Shown: in pieces, positions 11,117-20,090 of the stretch
Position numbering within the stretch: the first letter of the stretch is position 1
How the letters are laid out: each line of letters starts with the position of its first letter
Assembly (NCBI RefSeq): GCF_018614195.1
Contig: NZ_JAGGOT010000075.1
Coordinates: forward strand, 1 to 64,000
Length of the DNA stretch: 64,000 nucleotides
Origin: Streptomyces sp. ISL-43
GTDB taxonomy: Bacteria; Actinomycetota; Actinomycetes; Streptomycetales; Streptomycetaceae
Reading direction: 5' to 3'
The notes under the pieces: model-generated
Databases searched by the model: none
What the model saw: only the letters and a program-made list of their open reading frames with translations
What the model was told of the DNA's origin: nothing
Position numbers and translations under genes: made by a program

Positions 11117-12250
11117 TCAGGCCGGGTCCGGCAGGGTCACCTCGAAGCGGCAGCCACCCGGCACGTTCCGCACCACCGCCCGCCCCGCGTGCGCCTCGAC
11201 GATCCCCCGTACGATCGCCAGCCCGAGTCCCGCCCCGGCAGGCGGCACCGGCCCGGCCCCCGCCGGAGGCGTCCGCGCCGGCGTGCCCCGCCAGCCCGTG
11301 TCGAAGACCCTCGGCAGGTCCTCCGCCGGGATCCCCCCGCATCCGTCCGTCACGGACACCACGACCGCGCCCTCCCGCCGCGCGGCGGCGATCGCGACGG
11401 TCCCGTCCGCCGGCGTGTGCCGGATCGCATTGACCAGCAGGTTCGCCAGGACCCGGGTCATCTCCTTGCCGTCCACCTCCACCGGCACCCGGTCGACCGC
11501 CTCGCCGACCAGCCGTACGCCGTGCTCCCGCGCCAGCGGGTCCACCCCTGACAGTGCGTCACCGACCAGGTCGTACACGGACATCCGGCTCGGGCTCAGC
11601 GCCAGCGCCCCCGCGTGGATGCGGGACAGCTCGAACAGGTCCCCGACCATGCCGTTGAGCCGGTCCACCTCGGTCCGGATCTGCCGGTGGTACCTCGCCG
11701 GATCCGCGGCCATGCCGTCCTCCAGCGCCTCGGACATCGCCCGCAGCCCCGCCAGCGGGGTCCGCAGATCGTGCGAGATCCAGGCCACCAGCTCGCGGCG
11801 CGACTTCTCCAGGGCCCGCTCGCGCTCCCGGGACGCGGCCAGCTTCTCGCTCGTCGCCGCCAACTCCCGTGACAGCGCGGCCAGTTCCGCCGTCGCCGGC
11901 ACTGGCGGCGCCGCGAAGCTGCCCCCGTCGCCGAAGTCCCGTGCGGCCAGCGACAGTTCCCGGCTCCGGGCCACCACCCACCGCCCCAGCAGCAGCGCGG
12001 TGGCCAGCGAGACCACCGCCGCCATCGCCACGACCAGGGTGACCACCCCGAGGTCGTGCGGGGAGAGGAACATCGCCCGGGCCACCGCGAGCGTCCCGGC
12101 CAGCATCGCGGTGACCGCCACGGCGGCGATCACCGTCAGGGACACCGCCACCGACCGGCGGCGCACCAGACGCAGCACGACCGCGCCCAGCGCCCCCGCG
12201 CACGCGGCCCCGCCGAACGCGAACAGCGCGATGAGCAATATGTCCTTCAC
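11117..12250 (-). CDS. membrane sensor histidine kinase
   Basis: This 377-residue kinase has two N-terminal membrane helices (about 5-25 and 45-90), a HAMP-like linker with a coiled-coil, the H-box VAWISHDLRTPLAGLRAM with the phosphorylated His, an N-box (VLANLLVNAIRHTP), a G1 box (VSVTDGCGGIP) and a G2 box (GAGLGLAIVRGIV). It would autophosphorylate and pass phosphate to the response regulator encoded just upstream. The GTG start at 12250 overlaps the response-regulator stop by four bases (GTGA), showing translational coupling. The short extracytoplasmic part suggests sensing within or near the membrane. Confidence 0.92.
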   Translation of the reverse strand: MKDILLIALFAFGGAACAGALGAVVLRLVRRRSVAVSLTVIAAVAVTAMLAGTLAVARAMFLSPHDLGVVTLVVAMAAVVSLATALLLGRWVVARSRELSLAARDFGDGGSFAAPPVPATAELAALSRELAATSEKLAASRERERALEKSRRELVAWISHDLRTPLAGLRAMSEALEDGMAADPARYHRQIRTEVDRLNGMVGDLFELSRIHAGALALSPSRMSVYDLVGDALSGVDPLAREHGVRLVGEAVDRVPVEVDGKEMTRVLANLLVNAIRHTPADGTVAIAAARREGAVVVSVTDGCGGIPAEDLPRVFDTGWRGTPARTPPAGAGPVPPAGAGLGLAIVRGIVEAHAGRAVVRNVPGGCRFEVTLPDPA

Positions 12251-12993
12251 GCCGGAACCACCTCTCCCGGCCCGCCCGGTTCGAAGCGGTAGCCGACGCC
12301 CCACACCGTCTGGATCAGCCTCGGCCGGCCGGGGTCCTCCTCGACCTTGGCGCGCAGGCGGCGTACGTGCACGGTCACCGTGGACAGGTCGCCGAAGTCC
12401 CAGCCCCACACCTCGCGCATCAGCTCCTCCCGTCCGTGCGCCTGCCCGGGATGCCGCAGGAAGTGTGCGAGCAGATCGAACTCACGTACGGTAAGGGCCA
12501 GTTCGCGCCCGTCCTTGGAGGCCCGGTGGGTGGCCGGGTCGAGCGTGATGCCGGCGCCCGCCAGCGGGGCCTGCCCCACGCCGGCCACCGGGCTCCCCGC
12601 CGACCGGTCGGACCCGCCGCGCCGCAGCACGGACGCGACCCTCAGGACCAGCTCGCGCGGGCTGAACGGCTTGGTGACGTAGTCGTCGGCGCCCGTCTCC
12701 AGTCCCGCGATGCGGTCGTCCTCGTCGCCCCGCGCGGTCAGCATGATCACCGGTACCGGTCCGTCCGCCCGCAGCCTGCGGCACACCTCCAGCCCGTCCA
12801 GTCCGGGCAGCATCAGGTCCAGTACGACCAGGTCCGGCCGGACCCGCCCGGCGAGGGCGAGGGCGGCCGGGCCGTCCGCGGCCGTATCCACCGTGAAGCC
12901 GGCGCTGCGCAGATAGCCGGTGACGACCTCGGCCACGGTCGGGTCGTCGTCGACGACCAGGATCCGCCCGGATGCTGTTTCCCTACCGCTCAT
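12247..12993 (-). CDS. OmpR/PhoB-family response regulator
   Basis: The 248-residue protein has a receiver domain (residues 10-125: RILVVDDDP acidic pair, phospho-acceptor Asp in DLVVLDLMLPGLDG, LTARG Thr, VTKPFSP Lys) and a C-terminal winged helix (residues 150-245, ending TVTVHVRRLRAKVEEDP...WGVGYRFE). It is the partner of the histidine kinase that follows in the same operon. Its start at 12993 lies next to the divergent promoter of the glycosyltransferase operon at 13117, where a 17-bp element shared with the promoter at 18.6 kb is found. That element is a candidate binding site. Confidence 0.93.
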   Translation of the reverse strand: MSGRETASGRILVVDDDPTVAEVVTGYLRSAGFTVDTAADGPAALALAGRVRPDLVVLDLMLPGLDGLEVCRRLRADGPVPVIMLTARGDEDDRIAGLETGADDYVTKPFSPRELVLRVASVLRRGGSDRSAGSPVAGVGQAPLAGAGITLDPATHRASKDGRELALTVREFDLLAHFLRHPGQAHGREELMREVWGWDFGDLSTVTVHVRRLRAKVEEDPGRPRLIQTVWGVGYRFEPGGPGEVVPA

Positions 12994-13055
12994 GGCGTAC
13001 AGCCTCCCACCCAGCGGAGCGCGGCGGGACCACGGACCGGGACCGAGAGGGCGAC

Positions 13056-13072
13056 GTCCGCGTTTCGTAAGG
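13056..13072 (+). promoter_or_regulatory. shared promoter element, copy 1
   Basis: GTCCGCGTTTCGTAAGG lies 44 bp upstream of the GT2 start and 63 bp from the response-regulator start. The same 17 bases occur in inverted orientation at 18594-18610, 45 bp upstream of the oxidoreductase start. Both copies are followed by CGCGGGGCCGTG at about 15 bp. The conserved position suggests a regulator site or a sigma-factor promoter region for the locus. Confidence 0.6.
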
Positions 13073-13116
13073 AGTCCACGGCCCTTTCGCGGGGCCGTGG
13101 TTCCTACGGTGAAACC

Positions 13117-13911
13117 GTGAGCGAAACCGTGACGGTAGACGTCGTACTCCCCTGTCTGAACGAGGCCGGGGCCCTGCCCTGGGTCCTCGCCCGCATCCCG
13201 GCCGGCTGGCGGGCCCTGGTCGTGGACAACGGTTCCACCGACGGCTCCGCCGACCTCGCGCGGGCCCTCGGCGCGACCGTGGTGACCGAGTCCCGACGCG
13301 GTTTCGGCGCCGCCTGCCACGCCGGGCTGCTCGCCGCCGACGCGGACGTCGTCTGCTTCTGCGACTGCGACGCCTCACTGGATCCCGGGCTGCTGGCCGA
13401 CTTCGTGCGCGCCGTCGCCGCCGGGGATGCCGATCTGGTGCTCGGCCGGCGCCGGCCGCAGGGCCGCGGCGCCTGGCCGGCGCACGCGCGGGCCGGGAAC
13501 CTGGCGCTCGCCCGGCTGCTGCGCCGGCGGACCGGGCTGCGGCTGCGCGACCTGGGACCGATGCGGGCCGCCCGCCGGGAGGACCTGCTCGCGCTGGACC
13601 TCTCGGACCGGCGCTCCGGCTACCCGCTGCAGATGGTGGTGCGGGCGGCGGACGCGGACTGGCGGATCCTGGAGGTGGACGTGCCGTACCTGCCCCGGTC
13701 GGGGAAGTCGAAGGTGACGGGCACCTGGCGGGGCACCTGGCAGGCGGTGCGCGACATGAGCCGGGTGCTGGCCGAGCCCGCCGCCCGGCCGGCCGCCCAG
13801 CCTCCCGCCCGGCCCGCCCTCGGCCCCCCCGGCTCCCCCGGCTCCCCCGGCTCCCCCGGCGCGGGCCCCGGTTCGGCCCCCGGTACGGCCCCCGGGAAGG
13901 GCGCCCGGTGA
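13117..13911 (+). CDS. family 2 glycosyltransferase (DPM1/polyprenyl-phosphate type)
   Basis: A 264-residue GT-A protein: VDVVLPCLNEAGALPWVL, VVDNGSTDGS, and the acidic motif CFCDCDASLDPGLL (the DxD equivalent). The block RSGYPLQMVVRAADADWRILEVDVPY is typical of polyprenyl-phosphate-mannose synthase-like enzymes. No membrane helices follow; the last 45 residues are a Pro/Ala/Gly tail with a GSP repeat. The GTG start at 13117 lies about seven bases past a possible -10 (TACGGT), so the transcript may be leaderless. It is the first gene of a three-gene operon joined by four-base overlaps. It may make a lipid-linked sugar for the GT87-like enzyme at 18663. Confidence 0.87.
   Translation: MSETVTVDVVLPCLNEAGALPWVLARIPAGWRALVVDNGSTDGSADLARALGATVVTESRRGFGAACHAGLLAADADVVCFCDCDASLDPGLLADFVRAVAAGDADLVLGRRRPQGRGAWPAHARAGNLALARLLRRRTGLRLRDLGPMRAARREDLLALDLSDRRSGYPLQMVVRAADADWRILEVDVPYLPRSGKSKVTGTWRGTWQAVRDMSRVLAEPAARPAAQPPARPALGPPGSPGSPGSPGAGPGSAPGTAPGKGAR
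13829..13862 (+). repeat. 9-bp tandem repeat inside the GT2 gene
   Basis: A GGCTCCCCC-type unit is repeated at least three times and encodes Gly-Ser-Pro triplets in the disordered C-terminal tail of the glycosyltransferase. It is a length-variable microsatellite candidate. Confidence 0.6.
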
Positions 13912-14549
13912 ACCGTACGACGGCCCGCGCGGGCACCACGCTGCTCGTGATCGCGAAGGAGCCGGTCCCGGGGCGGGTCAAGACGCGGCTCACCCCGCCG
14001 TACACCCCGGCCCAGGCGGCGGAGCTGGCCGAGGCCTCGCTCGCGGACACCCTCGCCGCCGTGGCCACGGCCCCCGCGGCGCGCCGGGTCCTGGTCCTGG
14101 AGGGCCGGCCCGGCCCGTGGCTGCCCGCCGGCTTCGAGGTGGTCCCGCAGCACTCCGGGACCCTGGACCTGCGGCTCGCCGCCGCCTTCGGCGCCTGCTC
14201 CGGGCCGGCGCTGCTGATCGGCATGGACACCCCGCAGGTCACACCGCGGCTGCTGGAGGTCGACTGGTCCGCGTACGACGCGTGGTTCGGCCCGGCCGTC
14301 GACGGCGGATTCTGGGCCCTCGGACTGGCCGTCCCGGACCCCGCGCTGCTGCGCGGCGTACCGATGTCGGTCCCCGAGACGGGCGCCGTCCAGTACGAGC
14401 GGCTGCGCGCGGCCGGGCTGCGCACCGGCCGGCTGCCCGCCCTACGTGACGTCGACACCGCCGAGGACGCCCGGCTGGTCGCCGCCGAGGCCCCGGCGGG
14501 CGCCTTCGCGGCGCGGCTGGCGGACATCGACGGGGCGGTACGCCGATGA
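13908..14549 (+). CDS. DUF2064 (TIGR04282-type) glycosyltransferase-like protein
   Basis: The 213-residue protein carries the DUF2064 signature: LLVIAKEPVPGRVKTRLTPP near the N-terminus, ALLIGMDTPQVTP in the centre and GPAVDGGFWALGL. This is a nucleotidyltransferase/GT-A-like fold often encoded beside GT2 enzymes and SAM-dependent enzymes. The catalysed reaction is not established. Its start overlaps the GT2 stop by four bases and its stop overlaps the next gene by four bases, so the three are one translationally coupled unit. Confidence 0.88.
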   Translation: MNRTTARAGTTLLVIAKEPVPGRVKTRLTPPYTPAQAAELAEASLADTLAAVATAPAARRVLVLEGRPGPWLPAGFEVVPQHSGTLDLRLAAAFGACSGPALLIGMDTPQVTPRLLEVDWSAYDAWFGPAVDGGFWALGLAVPDPALLRGVPMSVPETGAVQYERLRAAGLRTGRLPALRDVDTAEDARLVAAEAPAGAFAARLADIDGAVRR

Positions 14550-15280
14550 ACACGCTCACCTCCGCGAAGGCGGCGGGCGCGGCGAGCCCGGCTGTGGGCA
14601 CGGACGCGGCGGGCGCCGCCGTCACCGCCTGGTCCGCCGACCCCTACACCGTGGCCCTGCGCAGCGGCCGGGGTCCCCTCTATCTGCGGCGCGGCGACGG
14701 ATGGCTGCTCCCGCTGGACGTGGAGCGCTGGTGCGAGGCTCCGGACGGCGCGGACCGGACGGTGCTGGGCCGCTGCCGGGGCGCCGTCCTCGACATCGGC
14801 TGCGGGCCCGGCCGGCTGGTGTCCGCGCTCGCCGCCCGGGGGCACCGGGCGCTGGGCATCGACGTCAGCCCGGAGGCGGTGGCCCGTACGGCTCGCGCGG
14901 GTGGCACGGCGCTGCACCGGTCGGTCTTCGACCCCCTGCCGGGCGAAGGGCGCTGGGACACTGCGCTGCTGATCGACGGCAACATCGGCATCGGCGGTGA
15001 TCCGGCGGCGCTGTTGCGGCGGCTGGCCGAGGTGCTGGCGGTGACCGGCTCGCTGATCGTGGAGTGCGCCCAGGCGGAGGGCGGGGTCGAGGTGGACGAG
15101 CGCTGCGAGGTCCGGGTCGCCGACGGCCGGGGCGGCCTCGGCGCGCCGTTCCCCTGGGCCCGCGTCGGCCCGGCGGCCCTGGTCCGGCACGCCGCGGCCG
15201 CGGGCTGGACCCCGGCCGGCCGCTGGGCCGCCGCGGGGCGGGCCTTCACCGAGCTGACCCGCCCGGGCAAGGCTTCGTAA
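14546..15280 (+). CDS. class I SAM-dependent methyltransferase
   Basis: A 244-residue protein with motif I VLDIGCGPGRLVSAL (residues 81-95), motif II LGIDVSPEAV, and a later DTALLIDGNIGIGGDP in place of the usual acidic post-I strand. The product is a cytosolic methyltransferase of the Methyltransf_11/25 type; the substrate is unknown. As the last gene of the GT2-DUF2064 operon, it probably decorates the same glycan or lipid. It converges on the His-rich methyltransferase gene at 15308. Confidence 0.85.
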   Translation: MNTLTSAKAAGAASPAVGTDAAGAAVTAWSADPYTVALRSGRGPLYLRRGDGWLLPLDVERWCEAPDGADRTVLGRCRGAVLDIGCGPGRLVSALAARGHRALGIDVSPEAVARTARAGGTALHRSVFDPLPGEGRWDTALLIDGNIGIGGDPAALLRRLAEVLAVTGSLIVECAQAEGGVEVDERCEVRVADGRGGLGAPFPWARVGPAALVRHAAAAGWTPAGRWAAAGRAFTELTRPGKAS

Positions 15281-15307
15281 GACCGTGTCCGTCGGCTCGG
15301 CGGTCGC

Positions 15308-16279
<972 letters not shown>

Positions 16280-16313
16280 GGCTCCACCCTACGAGCGCCT
16301 TGCGGTCTTGGCA

Positions 16314-16337
16314 TATAATCTTGCGTATGACGCAAGA
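16314..16337 (+). promoter_or_regulatory. -10 box and start-codon palindrome of the XRE-cupin gene
   Basis: A perfect TATAAT at 16314-16319 sits eight bases before the ATG at 16327, which implies a leaderless transcript. The last T starts a palindrome TCTTGCG-TATGA-CGCAAGA (16319-16337) that spans the start codon. A further CTTGCG half-site lies at 16299-16304. This looks like an autoregulatory operator that blocks the promoter; the assignment is by position and symmetry only. Confidence 0.6.
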
Positions 16338-16911
16338 CAGCGATCTCGACACCCTGGTCCGCACCCGGATCCGGGGCCTGCGCCTGGCCAAGGGCTGGTC
16401 GCTCGACGACCTGGCCGCCCGCTGCTACCTCAGCCCGTCCACGCTCAGCCGCATCGAGACGGGCCACCGGCGGATCAGCCTCGACCAGCTGAGCCCCATC
16501 GCCCGGGCCCTGGGCGCCACGCTCGACCAGCTGGTGGAGTCCGCCACCGACGACGACGTCGTGATCCGGCCGCACCACGACGAGGCGCGGGGCATGACCA
16601 GCTGGCTGCTGAGCCGCGACGGCGGGCCGCAGGGCACCACCGTGGCGAAGATCCGGATCACCAAGCCGGCGCCCGCCCGGGAGGCGGCCACCCTGGGCGT
16701 CCATCCCGGAAAGGACTGGTTCACCGTGCTGTCGGGCACGGTCGAACTCCTGCTGGGCGAACGGAACATCCTGGTCAGGACCGGCGAGGCGGCGGAGTTC
16801 TCCACGATGGTCCCGCACGCCTTCGGTGCGTACGACGGGCCCGCCGAGATCCTGTGCATCCTCGACCACGACGGGCAGCGCACCCACCTGCGCCCCTCGG
16901 CCTCAGCCTGA
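16327..16911 (+). CDS. XRE-family regulator with C-terminal cupin domain
   Basis: A 194-residue protein: an XRE/HTH_3 domain (residues 8-65: RIRGLRLAKGWSLDDLAARCYLSPSTLSRIE) and a cupin_2 domain (about 105-185: HPGKDWFTVLSGTVELLLGE, FSTMVPHAFGAYDGPAEIL). Members of this class sense small molecules or metals through the cupin barrel and repress neighbouring operons. The palindrome over its start codon suggests autoregulation, and the divergent His-rich methyltransferase is the likely second target. Confidence 0.88.
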   Translation: MTQDSDLDTLVRTRIRGLRLAKGWSLDDLAARCYLSPSTLSRIETGHRRISLDQLSPIARALGATLDQLVESATDDDVVIRPHHDEARGMTSWLLSRDGGPQGTTVAKIRITKPAPAREAATLGVHPGKDWFTVLSGTVELLLGERNILVRTGEAAEFSTMVPHAFGAYDGPAEILCILDHDGQRTHLRPSASA

Positions 16912-17346
16912 GTCCGGCCGCGCCGGCTTCCCCGGCCCCGGCGTCGCTCCCGGCCCCTGCCGGGAGCGGCGCCACCGGCCCGCCAGTACCACCACCGCGG
17001 CGACCACCGCCACCGCCAGGAGCACCAGGGCCAGGTTCCGCCCGTACGGCAGCGGCAGGGCCGACGGGTTCGGCGGCGGGCCCGGACGCAGCAGCAGGGG
17101 CAGGGTCACCAGGACGAGCGCGCCCGCCGCCAGCAGGGCTCCCCGCACGACGCCCCGCGCGGGCACGGCGGCGACGGCCATCCCGGCGGCCAGGACGAGC
17201 GGTGCGATGACCCCGTCGTGCAGGACCAGCGCGCCGCCCAGCCACACCACGACGTCGAGGGGGTCGGGCAGGACCGACAACAGCCGCCCGCCGACCGCGA
17301 TCAACAGCAGCCCGCAGCCGCCCAGCAGCCACCGCAGGACCTTCAC
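16903..17346 (-). CDS. small integral membrane protein, function unknown
   Basis: The 147-residue protein starts at a GTG (17346) that overlaps the stop of the oxidoreductase gene by four bases, so it is translated with it. It has about four membrane helices (LLGGCGLLLIAVGG, APLVLAAGMAVAAVPA, ALLAAGALVLVTLPLLL, LALVLLAVAVVAAVVVLAG) and a basic, Gly/Pro-rich tail. The coupling suggests that it supports assembly or electron transfer of the membrane-bound oxidoreductase; no named family was recognised. Its end overlaps the XRE-cupin gene by nine bases. Confidence 0.72.
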   Translation of the reverse strand: MKVLRWLLGGCGLLLIAVGGRLLSVLPDPLDVVVWLGGALVLHDGVIAPLVLAAGMAVAAVPARGVVRGALLAAGALVLVTLPLLLRPGPPPNPSALPLPYGRNLALVLLAVAVVAAVVVLAGRWRRSRQGPGATPGPGKPARPDSG

Positions 17347-18548
17347 AGCACCTCCAGCAGGGTGACCCACTTGGTCTGCAGGACCCCTGGCCGGTTCGGC
17401 GCGATGATGCGCGCCGGGTAGCCGTGGTCGGCGGTCAGCGTCCGGCCGTTCAGTTCCAGCGCGAGCAGCGTCAGCGGGTCCTCGGCGTAGTCGCGGCCCA
17501 TCTCCATCACCCGGTAGGAGCCTGCCGTTTCCAGCGAGGTGACCCGCAGCCCGGCGCCGGGCCGGGCGCCGGCCCGGGCGAGCAGGTCGCCGATCCGGAC
17601 ACCGCTCCAGCGCGCTTCCATGCTCCAGCCCTCCACGCAGGCGATCGGCAGCCACACGGACGCCCGTGGCAGAGCCCTGAGTTGAGCGAGCGTCAGGCTG
17701 TACGGGACCGGCCCGCGCACCTCCAGACGCCAGTCCCGTACCGCCCGCTCGGTGATGCCCGCGGCCGCGGCCGTGCGGTTGACCGGCAGTCCCTGCGGTC
17801 CGTGGTCGGGGTGCCGGGGCGCGAGCAGGTCCAGGCGCCCCAGCGGGGTGAAGGACTGCCCGACGGTGGTGAGCGTCACGGCTCCGACGGCCGCGCCGAC
17901 TCCGAGCATCAGCGAGCGCCGGTCCGGGCCTTCTCCGGCGGGCAGTTGGAGCGTGCCGGGCGAGCGGCGACTCCAATGCGCCTTGATCTCGGGGGCTTTG
18001 ACGGCGATGTGCAGGAGCAGTGAGCCCGCCACCACCCAGGCGAGGGCGAAGTGCGTCTGGATGAAGCCGAACGGCCACGGATACCACTCGGCGATGTTGA
18101 GGAGCCCGGTGAAGACCTGCAGGACGGCGGAGGCCACCAGGACCGCCACCGAGAGCCGTTCCAGCGCGTGGCGCAACCCTCGCACAGGCGGCCACACGAA
18201 GAGCCGCGGGTAGACCGTCCAGAGCTTCACCAGCAGCAGCACGATCGCGGCGAGCCCGGTGGCGATGTGCAGACCCTGGCTGAGCCGGTAGCCCCAGACC
18301 GGCCGGCTGGGCAGCGAGTCCGCGGCCCAGCCCGGCGGATGCTGGAGGTAATGGCTGATGAGGCCGGTCACGAAGCAGACGGCGAAGGCGGCTCCGAGCC
18401 AGCGGCCGACAGAGGTGGCGGTGCGGGCGTCATGGAGGCGCCCGGTGAAGGAGGGCGGCCGCAAGGCCGGCAGGGACGGCAGCGACGGCAGCGACGGCAG
18501 CGACGGTACGGCCGGCCGCCGCCGGGGCCCTGGAGCGGGGGATCTCAT
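17343..18548 (-). CDS. molybdopterin-dependent oxidoreductase fused to a cytochrome b561-like membrane domain
   Basis: The 401-residue protein has a Pro/Ser/Leu-repeat N-terminus, then four or more membrane helices with His residues suited to haem binding (about 40-200, e.g. LSQGLHIATGLAAIVLLLVKLW, FIQTHFALAWVVAGSLLLHIAVK). A Tat-like segment (DRRSLMLGVGAAVGAVTL) comes next and a sulfite-oxidase-type Mo domain (about 270-400) follows with the cofactor Cys in PIACVEGWSMEARWSG. It is expected to pass electrons between the Mo site and the membrane on the outer face. The start at 18548 is preferred because it is the same distance from the shared 17-bp element as the GT2 start; ATG 18557 is possible. 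A coupled membrane protein follows. Confidence 0.85.
   Translation of the reverse strand: MRSPAPGPRRRPAVPSLPSLPSLPSLPALRPPSFTGRLHDARTATSVGRWLGAAFAVCFVTGLISHYLQHPPGWAADSLPSRPVWGYRLSQGLHIATGLAAIVLLLVKLWTVYPRLFVWPPVRGLRHALERLSVAVLVASAVLQVFTGLLNIAEWYPWPFGFIQTHFALAWVVAGSLLLHIAVKAPEIKAHWSRRSPGTLQLPAGEGPDRRSLMLGVGAAVGAVTLTTVGQSFTPLGRLDLLAPRHPDHGPQGLPVNRTAAAAGITERAVRDWRLEVRGPVPYSLTLAQLRALPRASVWLPIACVEGWSMEARWSGVRIGDLLARAGARPGAGLRVTSLETAGSYRVMEMGRDYAEDPLTLLALELNGRTLTADHGYPARIIAPNRPGVLQTKWVTLLEVL
18477..18507 (-). repeat. 9-bp tandem repeat at the 5' end of the oxidoreductase gene
   Basis: CGGCAGCGA units repeated about three and a half times encode Ser-Leu-Pro triplets just before the first membrane helix. 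The repeat is in frame and probably has no catalytic role. Confidence 0.6.
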
Positions 18549-18593
18549 GCCTTCCATCAGAGCGCCGCACGGCCCCGCGCGGGCGGTTCGACA

Positions 18594-18610
18594 CCTTACG
18601 AAACGCGGAC
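18594..18610 (-). promoter_or_regulatory. shared promoter element, copy 2
   Basis: The reverse complement of the 17-bp element at 13056-13072 is found here without a mismatch, in the 114-bp divergent region between the oxidoreductase (-) and the GT87-like gene (+). It is 45 bp upstream of the oxidoreductase ATG at 18548 and 52 bp upstream of the transferase ATG. One regulator could therefore set both directions. Confidence 0.6.
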
Positions 18611-18662
18611 GCCGGGCCCGGTCACCGGCCCGGCGGCGCCCCTCGCTGCCAGGCTGGCCCGC

Positions 18663-20090
18663 ATGGACCACCCCCGCGCCCGGACCTCACTCACCGTACT
18701 GCTGCTCGCCGCGCTGACCGCCGTGCTCCTGCCGGCCGTCCGCGAGGGGGGCTACTTCGCCGACCCGGCACGGCTCACCTGGTGGTACGCGGCCGCCTGG
18801 ACGCTGTTCGGCGCGGCCGCCTGGTCGCTGCGGCGGGTGCCGGGCCGGTACGTGGCCCCGCTCGTGCTGGCGGGTGCGGTGGCCTGCTGCGCGGCGGGGC
18901 TGGCCGGGCCGCCGCTGACCAGCACCGATTCCTTCCGCTACGCCTGGGACGGGCGGGTGCAGGCCGCCGGGATCTCCCCGTACGACCACGCCCCGGCCGA
19001 TCCGGCGCTGCGCGCGCTGCGCGACGACTGGCTGTTCCCGCGCGGCGGGGCCGACTGCGCCGGGCCCGACCGGGTCGCCGTCGAGCCCGGGGTGTGCACG
19101 CGGATCAACCGGCCCGCCGTCCACACCGTCTACCCGCCCGTCGCGGAGGGCTACTTCGGGCTGATCCACGCCCTGTCCCCGTCGGGCGTGCGCCACAAGG
19201 CCCTGCAGGCCGGCGGGGCCCTGCTGGCCCTCGCCGTCACCGGGGCGCTGCTGCTGGTCCAGCGGCGCCGGGGCGCGGAGCTTCGCACGGCCGCGTACTG
19301 GGCATGGTGTCCGGCGGTGGCGGTGGAGGCGGTGAACAACGCACACGTCGACGTCCTCGCCGTGCTGCTCTCGGTGGCGGCGCTGGGTGTCGTGGTGCGT
19401 CGGCGGGCCCTGGGCGGCGCCCTGTTCGGGCTGGCGGTGGCGGCGAAGCTGCTGCCCGCCGTGCTGCTGCCGGGCGCGCTGGCCGGCGTACGGCGGTGGC
19501 GGGACGCGGCGGCGCTGCTGGTGCCGGCGACCGTGGTGGTGGGGCTGACGTACCTGCCGTACGTGCTGCTCTCGCGCGCGTCGGTCTTCGGGTACCTGGG
19601 CGGTTACGCCGAGGAGGAGGGGTACGGGGATCCGGGCGCGGGCAGTCGCTACGCGCTGCTGCGCCTCGTGCTCCCGGACTCCTGGTCGGTGCCGGCGGTC
19701 GCGGCCGGGATGCTGACGGTGGTGGCGTACGTGTGGTGGCGCGGCGATCCGGAGCGGCCTTGGAGCGCGGCCCTGTCGGTGACGGGAACGGCGTTCCTGC
19801 TGATGACTCCCGGGTACTCCTGGTACGCGCTGCTACTGATCGCGCTGGTGGCCCTGGACGGGCGCGCGGAGTGGCTGGGGGTGGCGGTCGCGGGGGCGGC
19901 GGCGTACGTCTCGGTGCGCACGCTCGGCGGGGCGACGATCCCGGTGGCATACGGGTTGGCGGGCGCGGCGGTGCTGGTGGGGTGGGCACTGCGGCGGCGG
20001 GCAACGGCCCGGGATGGGGAGGGGGTTCGCCCCGGGCCGCCGCCGCAAACCGGTCGGGCCGGTCAGCCGATGTGGAAGGGGTCCCCGTAA
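18663..20090 (+). CDS. polytopic GT87-like (polyprenyl-phosphate-dependent) mannosyltransferase
   Basis: A 475-residue membrane protein with about ten to twelve helices. It matches the GT87/DUF2029 pattern: the first extracytoplasmic loop has TSTDSFRYAWDGRVQAAGISPYDHAPADP (the catalytic acidic region, Asp-Ser...Arg-Tyr...Asp-Gly), then HTVYPPVAEGYF and AAKLLPAVLLPG. Such enzymes move mannose from polyprenyl-phosphate donors onto lipoglycans outside the membrane. Together with the GT2 at 13117, which could make the donor, it suggests one glycan pathway. Its tail overlaps the convergent chitosanase gene by 28 bp. Confidence 0.84.
   Translation: MDHPRARTSLTVLLLAALTAVLLPAVREGGYFADPARLTWWYAAAWTLFGAAAWSLRRVPGRYVAPLVLAGAVACCAAGLAGPPLTSTDSFRYAWDGRVQAAGISPYDHAPADPALRALRDDWLFPRGGADCAGPDRVAVEPGVCTRINRPAVHTVYPPVAEGYFGLIHALSPSGVRHKALQAGGALLALAVTGALLLVQRRRGAELRTAAYWAWCPAVAVEAVNNAHVDVLAVLLSVAALGVVVRRRALGGALFGLAVAAKLLPAVLLPGALAGVRRWRDAAALLVPATVVVGLTYLPYVLLSRASVFGYLGGYAEEEGYGDPGAGSRYALLRLVLPDSWSVPAVAAGMLTVVAYVWWRGDPERPWSAALSVTGTAFLLMTPGYSWYALLLIALVALDGRAEWLGVAVAGAAAYVSVRTLGGATIPVAYGLAGAAVLVGWALRRRATARDGEGVRPGPPPQTGRAGQPMWKGSP

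Noticed and set aside
12270..12300. GGTTCGAAG word suggesting a tRNA T-arm
   Set aside because: It is inside the response-regulator coding region and no cloverleaf arms surround it. No tRNA was found in the window.
15271..15290. TTCGTAAG-like word resembling the 17-bp promoter element
   Set aside because: Only eight bases agree and it lies at the end of convergent genes, where a promoter is not expected.
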